Shown here one piece after another: positions 15,824 through 24,863 of a stretch of DNA of 64,000 nt. Every line of letters begins with the position of its first letter. Within the stretch, counting starts at the first letter, position 1. Location of the stretch: contig NZ_FOCK01000002.1 in the NCBI RefSeq assembly GCF_900110085.1, positions 1 through 64,000 on the forward strand, written 5' to 3'. Under the pieces are notes generated by a model. That model did not search any database and was not told the origin of the DNA. It saw only the letters and a list, made by a program, of their open reading frames with translations. The position numbers were made by a program, and so were the translations under genes. The stretch is from Prevotella sp. ne3005. GTDB taxonomy: Bacteria > Bacteroidota > Bacteroidia > Bacteroidales > Bacteroidaceae.

Positions 15824-16219
15824 ATGGAATTAACAGGAAAAATCATCGCCGTATTACCAGCTCAAAGTGGTGTGTCGGCTCGTACAGGAAACAACTGGAT
15901 GTCGCAGGATTATGTCATCGAGGTACCTGGTCAGTTTCCCCGTAAGTGTCTTTTCCGTATCTTCGGCGAAGACCGCATCAAGCAGTTCAACATCCAACAG
16001 GGTGAAGATTTGACGGTACAGTTTGACATCGACGCTCATGAGTTTAATGGTCGTTGGTTTAACGATATCCGCGCTTATAACGTAATCCGTGGTCAGGTAC
16101 AACAGCCCGCTGCTGCACCTCAGGCCTCACCGTTCCCGCCAGCAGGTGGTGCTACAGCACCATTCCCTCCGGCTCAAGAGCCTGCAGCAGAGAACTCTGC
16201 CGACGATCTGCCGTTCTAA
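15824..16219 (+). CDS. DUF3127 OB-like protein with SSB-type C-terminal tip
   Basis: A 131-residue protein. Residues 1-90 match the DUF3127 family (beta-rich, OB-fold-like; ELTGKIIAVLP, FRIFGEDRI, NDIRAYNV). Residues 91-125 form a Pro/Ala-rich flexible linker, and the chain ends SADDLPF. This linker plus acidic-Leu-Pro-Phe layout copies bacterial SSB, whose tip docks repair and replication proteins. A role on single-stranded DNA is inferred, not shown. It is monocistronic, divergent from dnaN and closed by a hairpin at 16244-16272. Confidence 0.8.
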   Translation: MELTGKIIAVLPAQSGVSARTGNNWMSQDYVIEVPGQFPRKCLFRIFGEDRIKQFNIQQGEDLTVQFDIDAHEFNGRWFNDIRAYNVIRGQVQQPAAAPQASPFPPAGGATAPFPPAQEPAAENSADDLPF

Positions 16220-16243
16220 GGCAAAGACCTAACGTGAGACATG

Positions 16244-16280
16244 ATCCCCGCCCATTTTTACTGAGCGGGGATTACTTTTT
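16244..16280 (+). terminator. Terminator of the DUF3127 gene
   Basis: An 8-bp stem, ATCCCCGC (16244-16251) / GCGGGGAT (16265-16272), is followed by TACTTTTTC. The stem is the same as in the dnaB terminator. Confidence 0.75.
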
Positions 16281-16324
16281 CATTGTATCCGTTCGAACAG
16301 ATACATAAAAAATTTCAGATATTA

Positions 16325-16356
16325 TTTGTTTTATTTCAAATAAAAATGTATCTTTG
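16325..16356 (+). promoter_or_regulatory. Promoter of the FISUMP-domain gene
   Basis: TTTG (16325-16328), 20 bp, TATCTTTG (16349-16356); a consensus match 27 bases before the ATG at 16384. Confidence 0.8.
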
Positions 16357-16383
16357 CAGCCGTAGAAACAATTCTATTAAGAT

Positions 16384-17055
16384 ATGAAGAAGTTTTTTCT
16401 GATGGCGCTGTCTTTCATTTTTGTTGGGACGGTTGGTAATGCTAAAGTAACAGGAAATGAAAACGATGCAAAAACGCCTGACGGCGTAGAGGCCGTTGAT
16501 TTAGGACTTAGTGTGAAGTGGGCAAACATGAATGTGGGTGCAACGAAGGATTCTGGCTTTGGTTCATACTTCGCATGGGGCGAAATCAAACCCAAAAAGT
16601 TCTATTCGTGGGGCACCTATATTTGGAGCAAAGGCGACTCCCAGTTCCTGCTCAAGTATTCTACCACCGACAGAAAGATTCAGTTAACTCCTTCTGATGA
16701 TGCAGCTCGCGCCAATTGGGGGGGCGAATGGCGTATTCCCACCGTTGATGAATGCGAGGAATTAGTAGACCCAGATAAGTGCAGTTGGGAATGGACGACA
16801 AAGGATGGTGTTAATGGCTACAAGGTTACAGGAAAGAAAACGGGTAATTCCATCTTCCTGCCAATCACAGGTTTCCGTTTTTATGGAGATGTTCAGTTCC
16901 GTGCCATCAACGGTATTTACTGGTCGTCAACCCTTTACTCTGGCAATCCCAATAAGGCTTGGTGTATAGAATTTGATTTCTCGGATGTAAACGTACACTT
17001 TGGAAAACTTTCAAGCAATCGTTTCAGCGGCCGTTGTATCAGAGCTGTGCGGTAG
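16384..17055 (+). CDS. Secreted FISUMP (Fibrobacter succinogenes major paralogous) domain protein
   Basis: A 223-residue protein with a signal peptide (MKKFFLMALSFIFVGTVGNA). The rest is one FISUMP-like domain: VDLGLSVKWANMNVGA near residue 40, YFAWGE, GGEWRIPTVDECEEL, LPITGFRF, YWSSTLY, and a terminal GRCIRAV. These domains are common on secreted and surface proteins of Prevotella and Bacteroides; their biochemical function is unknown. Base composition is visibly more AT-rich than in the neighbouring replication genes. It is monocistronic with its own promoter. Three imperfect 10-bp repeats (AGGAC/TTTCYY type) follow the stop at 17062-17091. Confidence 0.8.
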   Translation: MKKFFLMALSFIFVGTVGNAKVTGNENDAKTPDGVEAVDLGLSVKWANMNVGATKDSGFGSYFAWGEIKPKKFYSWGTYIWSKGDSQFLLKYSTTDRKIQLTPSDDAARANWGGEWRIPTVDECEELVDPDKCSWEWTTKDGVNGYKVTGKKTGNSIFLPITGFRFYGDVQFRAINGIYWSSTLYSGNPNKAWCIEFDFSDVNVHFGKLSSNRFSGRCIRAVR

Positions 17056-17145
17056 ATACCCAGGACTTCTTAGGACATCCTAGGATTTCCCATGTAGTTA
17101 TTTTTTAGAATCGGCATTATGATAAATAATGAATTCGGAGGACAT

Positions 17146-17913
17146 TTAATAGATGTCCCTATCTTCCAATACTTGAAATTTCTCACGCTTCTGGCGAAGT
17201 GATACCAAATCCAACGAAAAAGAAGCGGTGGATGGTTCATTCGCCGGACATGCTGCAAGTGTCTTTCCAATCGGACTGATAACGGCACTCATGCCACGAT
17301 AATGAGAATACGCATCATTGCCTACGCGATTGCAAGCAATGAGATACGCCTGATTTTCGATGGCCCGCGATCGTGTGAGAATATGCCAGGCATTTTGACG
17401 ACTCTCCGGCCAATTAGCTACAACAACGATAGCATCGTATTGCAATTGGGAAGCATAACGACTCCAGACAGGAAAACGCAAATCATAACATGTCAACAGT
17501 AGCAGGCGAAAACCCATATAATTTACAATGGTATGCTCTACTCCTGGTTCATAATAACGATCTTCACCACCATAACGGAATAAATGATGTTTATCATAAT
17601 ATGAAACATCGCACGTTCTTCCATTGATAAAATAGTGACGATTTTTGTAAATTCCATTTATAGTCTTAACAGCAAGACTACCACATATGGCACATTGTTT
17701 TTTACGTGCTGTAGACTTCATCCATGCTAACGAAATACTGGATATTTCCTCTTCTGCGATATCGGACGGTTCTGTGGCGAAACCTGTACTCCACATCTCT
17801 GGCAGCACGTAAAGATCACTCTCGGGCTGCTGAGCCATCAGACATTCTATGCGTTTGATATTCTCCTCGGGATTACCCCAAGCAATGTCTAATTGTATGA
17901 TTGTTACCTTCAT
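17146..17913 (-). CDS. Omega-amidase-like carbon-nitrogen hydrolase (nitrilase superfamily)
   Basis: A 255-residue protein with the Glu-Lys-Cys triad of the nitrilase superfamily: LPEMWSTGF (Glu), YDKHHLF (Lys) and LLTCYDLRFP (Cys). The WSTGF and DKHHLFR contexts are those of the omega-amidase/YafV branch, which hydrolyses 2-oxoglutaramate and 2-oxosuccinamate in methionine salvage and metabolite repair. The start overlaps the trmN6 stop by 4 bp, so the two are translationally coupled. No clear terminator follows; only a 6-bp inverted repeat (17140-17158) spans the stop. Confidence 0.88.
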   Translation of the reverse strand: MKVTIIQLDIAWGNPEENIKRIECLMAQQPESDLYVLPEMWSTGFATEPSDIAEEEISSISLAWMKSTARKKQCAICGSLAVKTINGIYKNRHYFINGRTCDVSYYDKHHLFRYGGEDRYYEPGVEHTIVNYMGFRLLLLTCYDLRFPVWSRYASQLQYDAIVVVANWPESRQNAWHILTRSRAIENQAYLIACNRVGNDAYSHYRGMSAVISPIGKTLAACPANEPSTASFSLDLVSLRQKREKFQVLEDRDIY

Positions 17914-18626
17914 TTAATATAAAAATCCTTAGTTAATTGTTGATACCATTCGCTTCTGACATTAGGCGATTTTTCAATTATGCCATCTTCTATAATCAAT
18001 TCTATACCAGAATGTTTCTTAAATTCAATCAACTGACGCTTTGGCTGTTTCCTTGGCGTCGTTTTCACCAGACAGACGCGGGTCATGAAAAAGCCTTCTA
18101 GACAGGCAGCGGCCTCGATTCTAGAACGACTATCAGAGGGAATCACCACAGAGAAAACACCATCGTCTTTTAACAGTCGAAAGGCCTGCTTCATCAAACC
18201 TTCGTATGTCAGACTAATGGTATGCCGAGCCGTAGTCCGCTGATTATTAGGACATGTGAGTGAATCGACGAAATATGGCGGATTACTCACAATTGCATCA
18301 AAGCCGATTGTGTCATTGAATTTCATGATATCACAATAACGGATTACTACCCTATCGGAAAACGGTGAAAGTCTTACATTCTCACAGGCCTGCACCACAG
18401 CATCTTCATCAATATCAATACCAACAACTTCGCACTCAGGGTATCGCTGGGCCATCATCAAAGCTATCAATCCTGTTCCACAACCGATATCTAATATTCT
18501 TTTCCGTCTGTTATTCGTCGGAATCTCTGCCCATGCACCAAGCAGCGTGCCGTCGGTGCCCACCTTCATGGCGCATCGATCCTGGCGCACGGTAAATTGC
18601 CGGAATTCAAAGTAACTGTTTGACAT
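17910..18626 (-). CDS. trmN6: tRNA1(Val) (adenine(37)-N6)-methyltransferase
   Basis: A 238-residue class I SAM methyltransferase. The family N-terminus FRQFTVRQDRCAMKVGTDG is followed by the SAM motif ILDIGCGTGLIALMMAQ and the catalytic NPPYF. It methylates A37 next to the anticodon in valine tRNA. The start is ATG 18626 (MSNSYFEF): it matches the family start and lies 8 bases downstream of a consensus -7 box, while the longer open frame runs back through the promoter. The mRNA is therefore nearly leaderless. It overlaps the omega-amidase gene by 4 bp. Confidence 0.9.
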   Translation of the reverse strand: MSNSYFEFRQFTVRQDRCAMKVGTDGTLLGAWAEIPTNNRRKRILDIGCGTGLIALMMAQRYPECEVVGIDIDEDAVVQACENVRLSPFSDRVVIRYCDIMKFNDTIGFDAIVSNPPYFVDSLTCPNNQRTTARHTISLTYEGLMKQAFRLLKDDGVFSVVIPSDSRSRIEAAACLEGFFMTRVCLVKTTPRKQPKRQLIEFKKHSGIELIIEDGIIEKSPNVRSEWYQQLTKDFYIK

Positions 18627-18634
18627 TTCGCCGT

Positions 18635-18666
18635 CAAAGGTACAACGAAGCGTACAAAAAACCAAA
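18635..18666 (-). promoter_or_regulatory. trmN6 promoter
   Basis: On the minus strand TTTG (18663-18666), 20 bp, TACCTTTG (18635-18642). The -7 box ends 8 bases before the ATG, which helps to fix the start. Confidence 0.8.
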
Positions 18667-18716
18667 TAAATTGTTAATTATTGACCCCGATATACCAATT
18701 TCTTAAATATTATTAG

Positions 18717-18724
18717 TAACTTTG
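18717..18724 (+). promoter_or_regulatory. Probable lon operon -7 box
   Basis: TAACTTTG is a perfect TAnnTTTG element 27 bases before the lon ATG at 18752. No convincing TTTG lies 19-21 bp upstream, so an activator or weaker -33 is possible. It is divergent from trmN6. Confidence 0.6.
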
Positions 18725-18751
18725 CAGCCAATTTTTGAGTATAATAGAAAT

Positions 18752-21220
18752 ATGAGCAACAAAAACAATAATGCGGCATTTCAGATGATAGCTGACATTG
18801 AAGGTGACATAAGTTCACTAATAGGTGATAAGACTCCAGACACGGCTCCCATTTTGCCCGTCCGCAACCTGGTGCTATTTCCTGGTGTCGTATCTCCGAT
18901 ACTGATCGGCCGTCCATCGAGCAAACAACTTATCCAGAAGTCAGAAAAAAAAGGTGTTATCATTTGTGTTATTCCCCAGCGCGATCCCGATGTGGATGTG
19001 CCAATGAAGGATGATCTCTATGAATATGGCGTATATGCTAAGGTGATGAAGCAATTGACGCTTCCAAATGGCAACATCACAGCTATTGTACAAGGTCTGG
19101 GACGTATGCGTCTTCGTGATATTATCAATACCCAGCCTTATCTCGAAGGTCTTGTTGAACCCGTAGAGGATATCGAACCGGAGAAGCGCGATCGCGAGTT
19201 CCGTACTGCTATACAGGATCTCCGCGAGTTGGTTGAGCAATATATCAATGTCACTGAGGAGATTCCCGACGAGGCTATCTTCGCCATCAAGAACATCTCC
19301 AACGGTATCATGGCCCTTAATTTCGTGTGCAGTAACATGCCATTCTCTGTAAAGGAGAAAATGGGCCTATTAACCACCGAAACCGTCAAAGAGCGTTTGT
19401 TTGGTGTGATGAAAATCATCAACCGCGAGATTAACCTCCAGAACCTGAAGGCCGACATCCGCAACAAAACCCGTGAAGACATCGATGAGCAACAGCGTAA
19501 TTATTTTCTCCAACAGCAGATTAAAAACATGCAGGCAGAGATGGGTAACGGCGAGTCGATGGAGAAAAGGGAATTACTACGTAAGGCTGAACAAAAGATG
19601 TGGCCTTATGAGATTGATAAGGTTTTCCGCAAGGAGTGCGACAAACTCGACAATCTGAATCCCCAGAGTCCTGAGTTTAATGTACAGCTCACCTATCTAC
19701 AGACACTCGTAGGACTCCCCTGGAACGAGTATACCGAAGACGACCTCGATTTGAAGCGCGCCCAGAAGATCCTTGACCACGACCACTATGGAATGGAAAA
19801 GGTCAAGGAACGCATCCTTGAGCATATGGCAGTACTGGCCTTGCGTGGTGACCAAAAGTCGCCTATTATCTGTCTCTATGGCCCTCCAGGTGTTGGTAAG
19901 ACCTCACTCGGTAAGTCGATTGCTGCTGCCATGAAGCGCAAATACGTCCGCATGTCGCTTGGTGGACTCCACGATGAAGCCGAGATCCGTGGCCATCGCC
20001 GTACCTATATCGGTGCTATGCCCGGTCGTATCATCAAGTCGATTCAGAAAGCAGGCTCCAGTAATCCTGTCTTTATTCTTGATGAGATTGATAAGGTGAC
20101 GCAAATGACTCACAACGGCGATCCCGCCTCTGCCCTGCTTGAAGTGCTTGACCCTGAGCAGAACAACGCTTTCCACGACAACTATCTCGATGTGGACTAC
20201 GACCTCTCTCAGGTACTCTTCATCGCTACGGCCAATAACTTAAGTACGATTCCCCGTCCCCTACTCGACCGTATGGAGATTATTGAGGTGAGCGGCTATA
20301 TTACCGAAGAGAAAATAGAGATTGCCAAACGCCACCTAATTCCCCGCGAATTGGAGAATACAGGTCTGAAAACCAAGGAGTTGAAGCCCACGTTCACCAA
20401 GGCCTCTATCGAGATGATTATCGAGCGCTACACCCGTGAAAGCGGTGTACGCCAGTTGGAGAAACAGGTAAACAAGGCTCTGCGAAAGATTGCTTACAAA
20501 CGTCAGGTGGAAGATAGTGCGAACTACAAGAAAATCACCCCTGCAGAGATTGAGGACCTATTGGGCAAGCCGCCTTTCTATCGGGACATCTATCAGGGCA
20601 ACGACTATGCAGGAGTGGTTACAGGTCTTGCATGGACCAGTGTTGGCGGTGAGATACTCTTTATTGAGACCTCGCTCTCGAAGGGTAAAGGCTCAAAACT
20701 CACGCTGACGGGTAATCTTGGTGACGTGATGAAAGAGTCGGCTATCCTCGCCCTTGAATATGTCAAAGCCCATGCTGAAACATTAAACATAGACTATCGA
20801 ATCTTTGACAATTGGAACATTCATATCCATGTGCCCGAGGGTGCAACGCCAAAGGATGGTCCTTCGGCCGGTATTACAATCGCCACCTCTATTGCCTCTG
20901 CCCTCACTCAGCGCAAGGTACGAAAGAATACCGCTATGACTGGCGAGATTACCTTGCGTGGGAAGGTGCTGCCTGTGGGCGGTATTAAGGAAAAAATCCT
21001 TGCTGCCAAGCGTGCCGGTATTACCGATATCGTGATGTGCCGCGAAAACGAAAAAGATATCCTTGAGATTCCAGACATGTATCTGAAAGGTGTTACCTTC
21101 CATTATGTGGAAAATGTGCAGGACGTGTGGCAGTTTGCCCTCACCAAGGAAATTGTGAAGAATCCTCTCGACCTAACGGTAAAAGAAGAGGATAACGACA
21201 AAGATAAGGACAAGAAATGA
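18752..21220 (+). CDS. lon: ATP-dependent Lon protease
   Basis: An 822-residue cytoplasmic AAA+ protease that degrades misfolded and regulatory proteins. The N-terminal Lon domain begins at [12 protein letters not shown] (about residue 35). Walker A is GPPGVGKT (377-384), Walker B is FILDEIDK, and the C-terminal protease domain has the Ser705 motif DGPSAGI with the lysine in GGIKEK. The ATG at 18752 is chosen because an upstream in-frame TTG lies inside the promoter box. The chain ends in a short Asp/Lys-rich tail. It is the first gene of a five-gene operon and overlaps tgt by 4 bp. Confidence 0.97.
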   Translation: MSNKNNNAAFQMIADIEGDISSLIGDKTPDTAPILPVRNLVLFPGVVSPILIGRPSSKQLIQKSEKKGVIICVIPQRDPDVDVPMKDDLYEYGVYAKVMKQLTLPNGNITAIVQGLGRMRLRDIINTQPYLEGLVEPVEDIEPEKRDREFRTAIQDLRELVEQYINVTEEIPDEAIFAIKNISNGIMALNFVCSNMPFSVKEKMGLLTTETVKERLFGVMKIINREINLQNLKADIRNKTREDIDEQQRNYFLQQQIKNMQAEMGNGESMEKRELLRKAEQKMWPYEIDKVFRKECDKLDNLNPQSPEFNVQLTYLQTLVGLPWNEYTEDDLDLKRAQKILDHDHYGMEKVKERILEHMAVLALRGDQKSPIICLYGPPGVGKTSLGKSIAAAMKRKYVRMSLGGLHDEAEIRGHRRTYIGAMPGRIIKSIQKAGSSNPVFILDEIDKVTQMTHNGDPASALLEVLDPEQNNAFHDNYLDVDYDLSQVLFIATANNLSTIPRPLLDRMEIIEVSGYITEEKIEIAKRHLIPRELENTGLKTKELKPTFTKASIEMIIERYTRESGVRQLEKQVNKALRKIAYKRQVEDSANYKKITPAEIEDLLGKPPFYRDIYQGNDYAGVVTGLAWTSVGGEILFIETSLSKGKGSKLTLTGNLGDVMKESAILALEYVKAHAETLNIDYRIFDNWNIHIHVPEGATPKDGPSAGITIATSIASALTQRKVRKNTAMTGEITLRGKVLPVGGIKEKILAAKRAGITDIVMCRENEKDILEIPDMYLKGVTFHYVENVQDVWQFALTKEIVKNPLDLTVKEEDNDKDKDKK

Positions 21221-22359
21221 AATTCAAAGTAGAACACAGCGACACTGCTAGTGATGCCCGAGCAGGAATAATCACTACCGATCACGGTCAGATTCTGACC
21301 CCCATTTTTATGCCTGTTGGTACGGTGGGCAGCGTGAAAGGTGTTCACTTCGCCGAACTCCGTGAGCAAGTGAAGGCACAGATTATCCTTGGCAACACCT
21401 ATCACCTCTATCTACGTCCTGGGCTCGACATTCTACACAAAGCAGGAGGACTACATAGGTTTAATACTTGGGATCGTCCTATTCTCACCGACTCAGGTGG
21501 TTTCCAGGTATTTTCGCTTACCGGTATCCGCAAGCTCAACGATGAAGGATGTGAATTCCGCAGCCATATAGATGGCTCGAAACATTTCTTTACACCTGAA
21601 AATGTGATGGACACCCAACGTGTTATCGGTGCCGACATCATGATGGCCTTCGACGAGTGTCCTCCAGGACAAAGCGACTACCAGTACGCAGCTAAGAGTC
21701 TGAAACTTACGCAGGGCTGGCTGGAACGATGTGTGAATCGTTTTAACGACACCGAGCCTCACTATGGCTACCAGCAAACTCTCTTCCCCATCGTACAGGG
21801 CTGTACCTATAAAGATTTACGTCAGGATGCAGCCAAGCATGTATGCGATATGCTGGGGAAACTAAATGACGGCGGTGGCGCCAGTATCGGCGGACTGGCC
21901 GTAGGAGAACCCACTGAGGTAATGTACGACATGATTGAAGTCGTCAATGAGATACTCCCCAAGGACCGTCCTCGTTACCTTATGGGTGTTGGTACTCCCC
22001 AAAATATTCTCGAAGCTATCGAGCGAGGTGTCGACATGTTCGACTGCGTGATGCCTACCCGTAATGGCCGCAACGCCATGCTCTTTACATATGAGGGCAC
22101 GATGAACATGCGGAATAAGAAATGGGAAGACGACTTCTCTCCTATCGATCCCGACGGCTGCGACATCGATCGTATTCATTCTAAGGCCTACCTCCACCAC
22201 CTCTTCAAGGCTCAGGAGTTATTGGCCATGCAGATAGCTTCCATCCATAACCTCGCATTCTACCTGCGCCTTGTTGGCGATGCCCGTCAGCACATCCTGG
22301 CAGGTGATTTCGTAACTTGGAAACGAAGTGTCATAGAACAATTAGGACAACGCAGATGA
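21217..22359 (+). CDS. tgt: tRNA-guanine transglycosylase (queuine tRNA-ribosyltransferase)
   Basis: A 380-residue enzyme exchanging guanine-34 for preQ1 in GUN-anticodon tRNAs during queuosine synthesis. Visible motifs are the TDSGGFQVFSL block with the catalytic Asp, the substrate-binding GGLAVGEP, and the nucleophile Asp in the FDCVMPTRNGRNA region. Of the usual zinc-binding CxCxxC, the C-terminal part here reads DPDGCDIDRIHS; one Cys is seen and others are replaced. It overlaps lon by 4 bp and the permease gene by 4 bp. Confidence 0.95.
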   Translation: MKFKVEHSDTASDARAGIITTDHGQILTPIFMPVGTVGSVKGVHFAELREQVKAQIILGNTYHLYLRPGLDILHKAGGLHRFNTWDRPILTDSGGFQVFSLTGIRKLNDEGCEFRSHIDGSKHFFTPENVMDTQRVIGADIMMAFDECPPGQSDYQYAAKSLKLTQGWLERCVNRFNDTEPHYGYQQTLFPIVQGCTYKDLRQDAAKHVCDMLGKLNDGGGASIGGLAVGEPTEVMYDMIEVVNEILPKDRPRYLMGVGTPQNILEAIERGVDMFDCVMPTRNGRNAMLFTYEGTMNMRNKKWEDDFSPIDPDGCDIDRIHSKAYLHHLFKAQELLAMQIASIHNLAFYLRLVGDARQHILAGDFVTWKRSVIEQLGQRR

Positions 22360-23555
22360 ACGAGAAACTGAAGGCAGACATCGAGAAGTTTAAAGCCCGC
22401 TTGCGAGTACTGAGAAGGCCGCTGCGGAAAATGCTAAGACCGCTTCGTTACCTCCATCCGAAGCGCTATCTGACACGCCTCGACCGCTACATCATCGCCA
22501 AGTTCATTGGTACATACATCTACTCTATCATTCTCATCATATCAATCTCCATCGTCTTTGATGTCAATGAGAATCTCGCTAAGTTCTCCACCTATGGTGC
22601 CCCGTTGAAGGCTATCGTCTTCGACTATTACGCCAATTTCGTGCCCTACTTTGCCAACCTCTTCTCGCCTCTGTTCGTTTTCATCGCCGTCATCTTCTTC
22701 ACGTCCAAACTGGCTGGTAATTCTGAGATCATCGCTATGCTCGCCGCTGGAGTCAGCTTCAAACGGTTGCTTAGGCCTTACATGCTCTCTGCAGCGATTA
22801 TCGCCCTACTCAATTACTATCTAGGTGCCCAGATCATTCCCCACGGCAATGTCGTACGCCAGGATTTTGAGGCCCTCTATAAGAACAAGAAAAAGACTCT
22901 CTCGGCTAACAATGTGCAGCTGATGGTGGCGCCTGGCGTCATTGCCTATCTCCAACAATACGACGACCGCATGAAGACAGGATATGGATTCTCACTCGAC
23001 AAATTCGAGAATAAGAAACTCGTCAGCCACATGACAGCCTCTATCATACGCTATGACTCCATCAGCGACACCCGCTATCACTGGAAAGCGCAGAATTATA
23101 AGATTCGTACGCTCAAGGGGTTGCGTGAAGAAATCCAGTCAGGCGAAATGCTCGACACCATGATTATGATGGAGCCTATGGACCTTGTATTCTCTGAAGG
23201 TCAACAGGAAACACTAACTTCCCCAGAGTTGCTGCGATACATCTCCAAGCAAGAAGAGCGTGGTTCGAGTAACGTAGTGCCATACGAAGTGGAATACCAC
23301 AAACGTATCTCCATGTCGTTCGCCTCATTCATTCTGACGCTCATCGGTGTCAGCCTCTCCAGCCGCAAGCGTAAAGGCGGCATGGGCCTGTATCTCGGTA
23401 TTGGTCTTGCCCTGTCGTTCTCATACATTCTGCTGATGACCATCAGCTCTACTTTTGCCATCAATGCCGACACCCCAGCAATCTTGGCAGCCTGGATTCC
23501 TAACATTCTCTATGCGTTTATCGCGTATTTCTGTTATAAACAAGCGCCGAATTAA
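22356..23555 (+). CDS. LptF/LptG (YjgP/YjgQ) family lipopolysaccharide export permease
   Basis: A 399-residue inner-membrane protein with the family layout: an N-terminal basic stretch, TM helices near residues 45-65, 90-115 and 130-155, a large periplasmic domain (about 160-305), and three C-terminal helices. The RLDRYIIAKFIGTY start of helix 1 is diagnostic. LptF/G form the transmembrane part of the LptB2FG extractor that moves LPS to the outer membrane; which of the two this is cannot be told. The start is ATG 22356, overlapping the tgt stop, with no gap before the helicase gene. Confidence 0.9.
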   Translation: MNEKLKADIEKFKARLRVLRRPLRKMLRPLRYLHPKRYLTRLDRYIIAKFIGTYIYSIILIISISIVFDVNENLAKFSTYGAPLKAIVFDYYANFVPYFANLFSPLFVFIAVIFFTSKLAGNSEIIAMLAAGVSFKRLLRPYMLSAAIIALLNYYLGAQIIPHGNVVRQDFEALYKNKKKTLSANNVQLMVAPGVIAYLQQYDDRMKTGYGFSLDKFENKKLVSHMTASIIRYDSISDTRYHWKAQNYKIRTLKGLREEIQSGEMLDTMIMMEPMDLVFSEGQQETLTSPELLRYISKQEERGSSNVVPYEVEYHKRISMSFASFILTLIGVSLSSRKRKGGMGLYLGIGLALSFSYILLMTISSTFAINADTPAILAAWIPNILYAFIAYFCYKQAPN

Positions 23556-24860
23556 ATGAATTTTGAAGAAACATATTTGAACGATAATATCCTTGACGCG
23601 CTCTACGACATGCGCTTCGAGGAGATGACCCCCATACAGGAGCGCTGTATACCCGAGATCCTCGACGGCTACGACGTTCTCGGAGTGGCGCAAACAGGTA
23701 CAGGCAAAACGGCTGCCTACCTTCTGCCGATACTCTCGCAGCTCGATGATGGTGGCTATCCTAAGGACGCCATCAACTGCGTTATCATGTCACCCACCCG
23801 CGAACTCGCCCAGCAAATCGATCAGGCGATGCAGGGATTCGGCTACTATCTCGACGATGTGTCGTCGGTAGCCGTCTATGGCGGTAACGATGGTGGTCGC
23901 TACGACCAGGAGGTTCGCGGCATGAAGCTCGGCGCCGATGTGCTGATAGCTACGCCCGGCCGTCTGCTCAGCCACCTGAAGGTGGGTAACCTCGACCTCA
24001 CGCGCTGCTCGTTCTTCGTGCTCGATGAGGCCGACCGTATGCTCGACATGGGATTTATCGACGACATCATGAAAATTGTCGAGCAACTGCCCGCATCGTG
24101 CCAGCGCATCATGTTCTCTGCCACGATGCCGCCGAAGATCCGCGAACTGGCTGTCAACCTGCTTCATGACCCCGTAGAGGTTAAGATTGCCGTTTCCAAG
24201 CCTGCCGAGAAGATTCGTCAGAGTGCCTATGTCTGCTACGACCCCCAGAAACTGAAGATCATCAATAGCATCTTTAAATCGGGCGACCTGAAGCGCGTCA
24301 TCATCTTCTCCGGCAAGAAGGAACGCGTAAAGGACATTGCCCGCAGCCTGAAGCAGATGCACATCAACTGCGGCCAGATGCACTCCGACCTCAGTCAGCA
24401 AGAGCGCGACGAAGTGATGTACCGCTTCAAGGCAGGCATGACCGACGTGCTAGTAGCCACCGACATTGTGGCTCGCGGTATTGACATCGATGACATCCGC
24501 ATCGTCATCAACTACGACGTACCCCACGATGCCGAAGACTATGTGCATCGTATTGGCCGTACGGCCCGTGCCGATCGCGAGGGCGAGGCTATCACCTTTG
24601 TCAACGAGGCTGATATGCAGCGCTTCCAGCAGATTGAGCATTTCCTCGGTAAAGAAGTCACAAAGAATCCCCTGCCCGAAGGCGTAGGTGATGGTCCTGA
24701 GTATGTGAAGCGTGAGAAGAAGCGCTCTAATACCCGCCGCCATGGGCGTTGGCACTCTAAGGGCGACGGCTCGAGAAATCAGAGTAAGCCCAAGAGCGCT
24801 CAGGAAGGAAGCAAGAAGAAGCGCAACCATCATCGTCCAAAGAATCAAAACCCATCATAA
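23556..24860 (+). CDS. DEAD-box RNA helicase (RhlE-like)
   Basis: A 434-residue protein with the full DEAD motif set: Q motif MTPIQERCIP, AQTGTGKT (Walker A), PTRELAQQ, TPGRL, DEAD, SAT, and in the second RecA lobe VATDIVARGIDIDD and HRIGRTAR. The last 60 residues are Lys/Arg/Asn-rich and disordered, probably for RNA binding. Family members remodel rRNA and mRNA structure in ribosome assembly, decay or cold adaptation. It starts directly after the LptF/G stop and is followed 3 bp later by ispE. Confidence 0.95.
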   Translation: MNFEETYLNDNILDALYDMRFEEMTPIQERCIPEILDGYDVLGVAQTGTGKTAAYLLPILSQLDDGGYPKDAINCVIMSPTRELAQQIDQAMQGFGYYLDDVSSVAVYGGNDGGRYDQEVRGMKLGADVLIATPGRLLSHLKVGNLDLTRCSFFVLDEADRMLDMGFIDDIMKIVEQLPASCQRIMFSATMPPKIRELAVNLLHDPVEVKIAVSKPAEKIRQSAYVCYDPQKLKIINSIFKSGDLKRVIIFSGKKERVKDIARSLKQMHINCGQMHSDLSQQERDEVMYRFKAGMTDVLVATDIVARGIDIDDIRIVINYDVPHDAEDYVHRIGRTARADREGEAITFVNEADMQRFQQIEHFLGKEVTKNPLPEGVGDGPEYVKREKKRSNTRRHGRWHSKGDGSRNQSKPKSAQEGSKKKRNHHRPKNQNPS

Positions 24861-24863
24861 GAT

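Noticed and set aside
17062..17091. Three 10-bp AGGAC-type repeats after the FISUMP gene
   Set aside because: Imperfect, short and without hairpin or U-run; not strong enough to name a function.
18627..18665. Longer N-terminus of trmN6
   Set aside because: It would place codons inside the consensus promoter, and family members begin at the SNSYFEFRQF segment.
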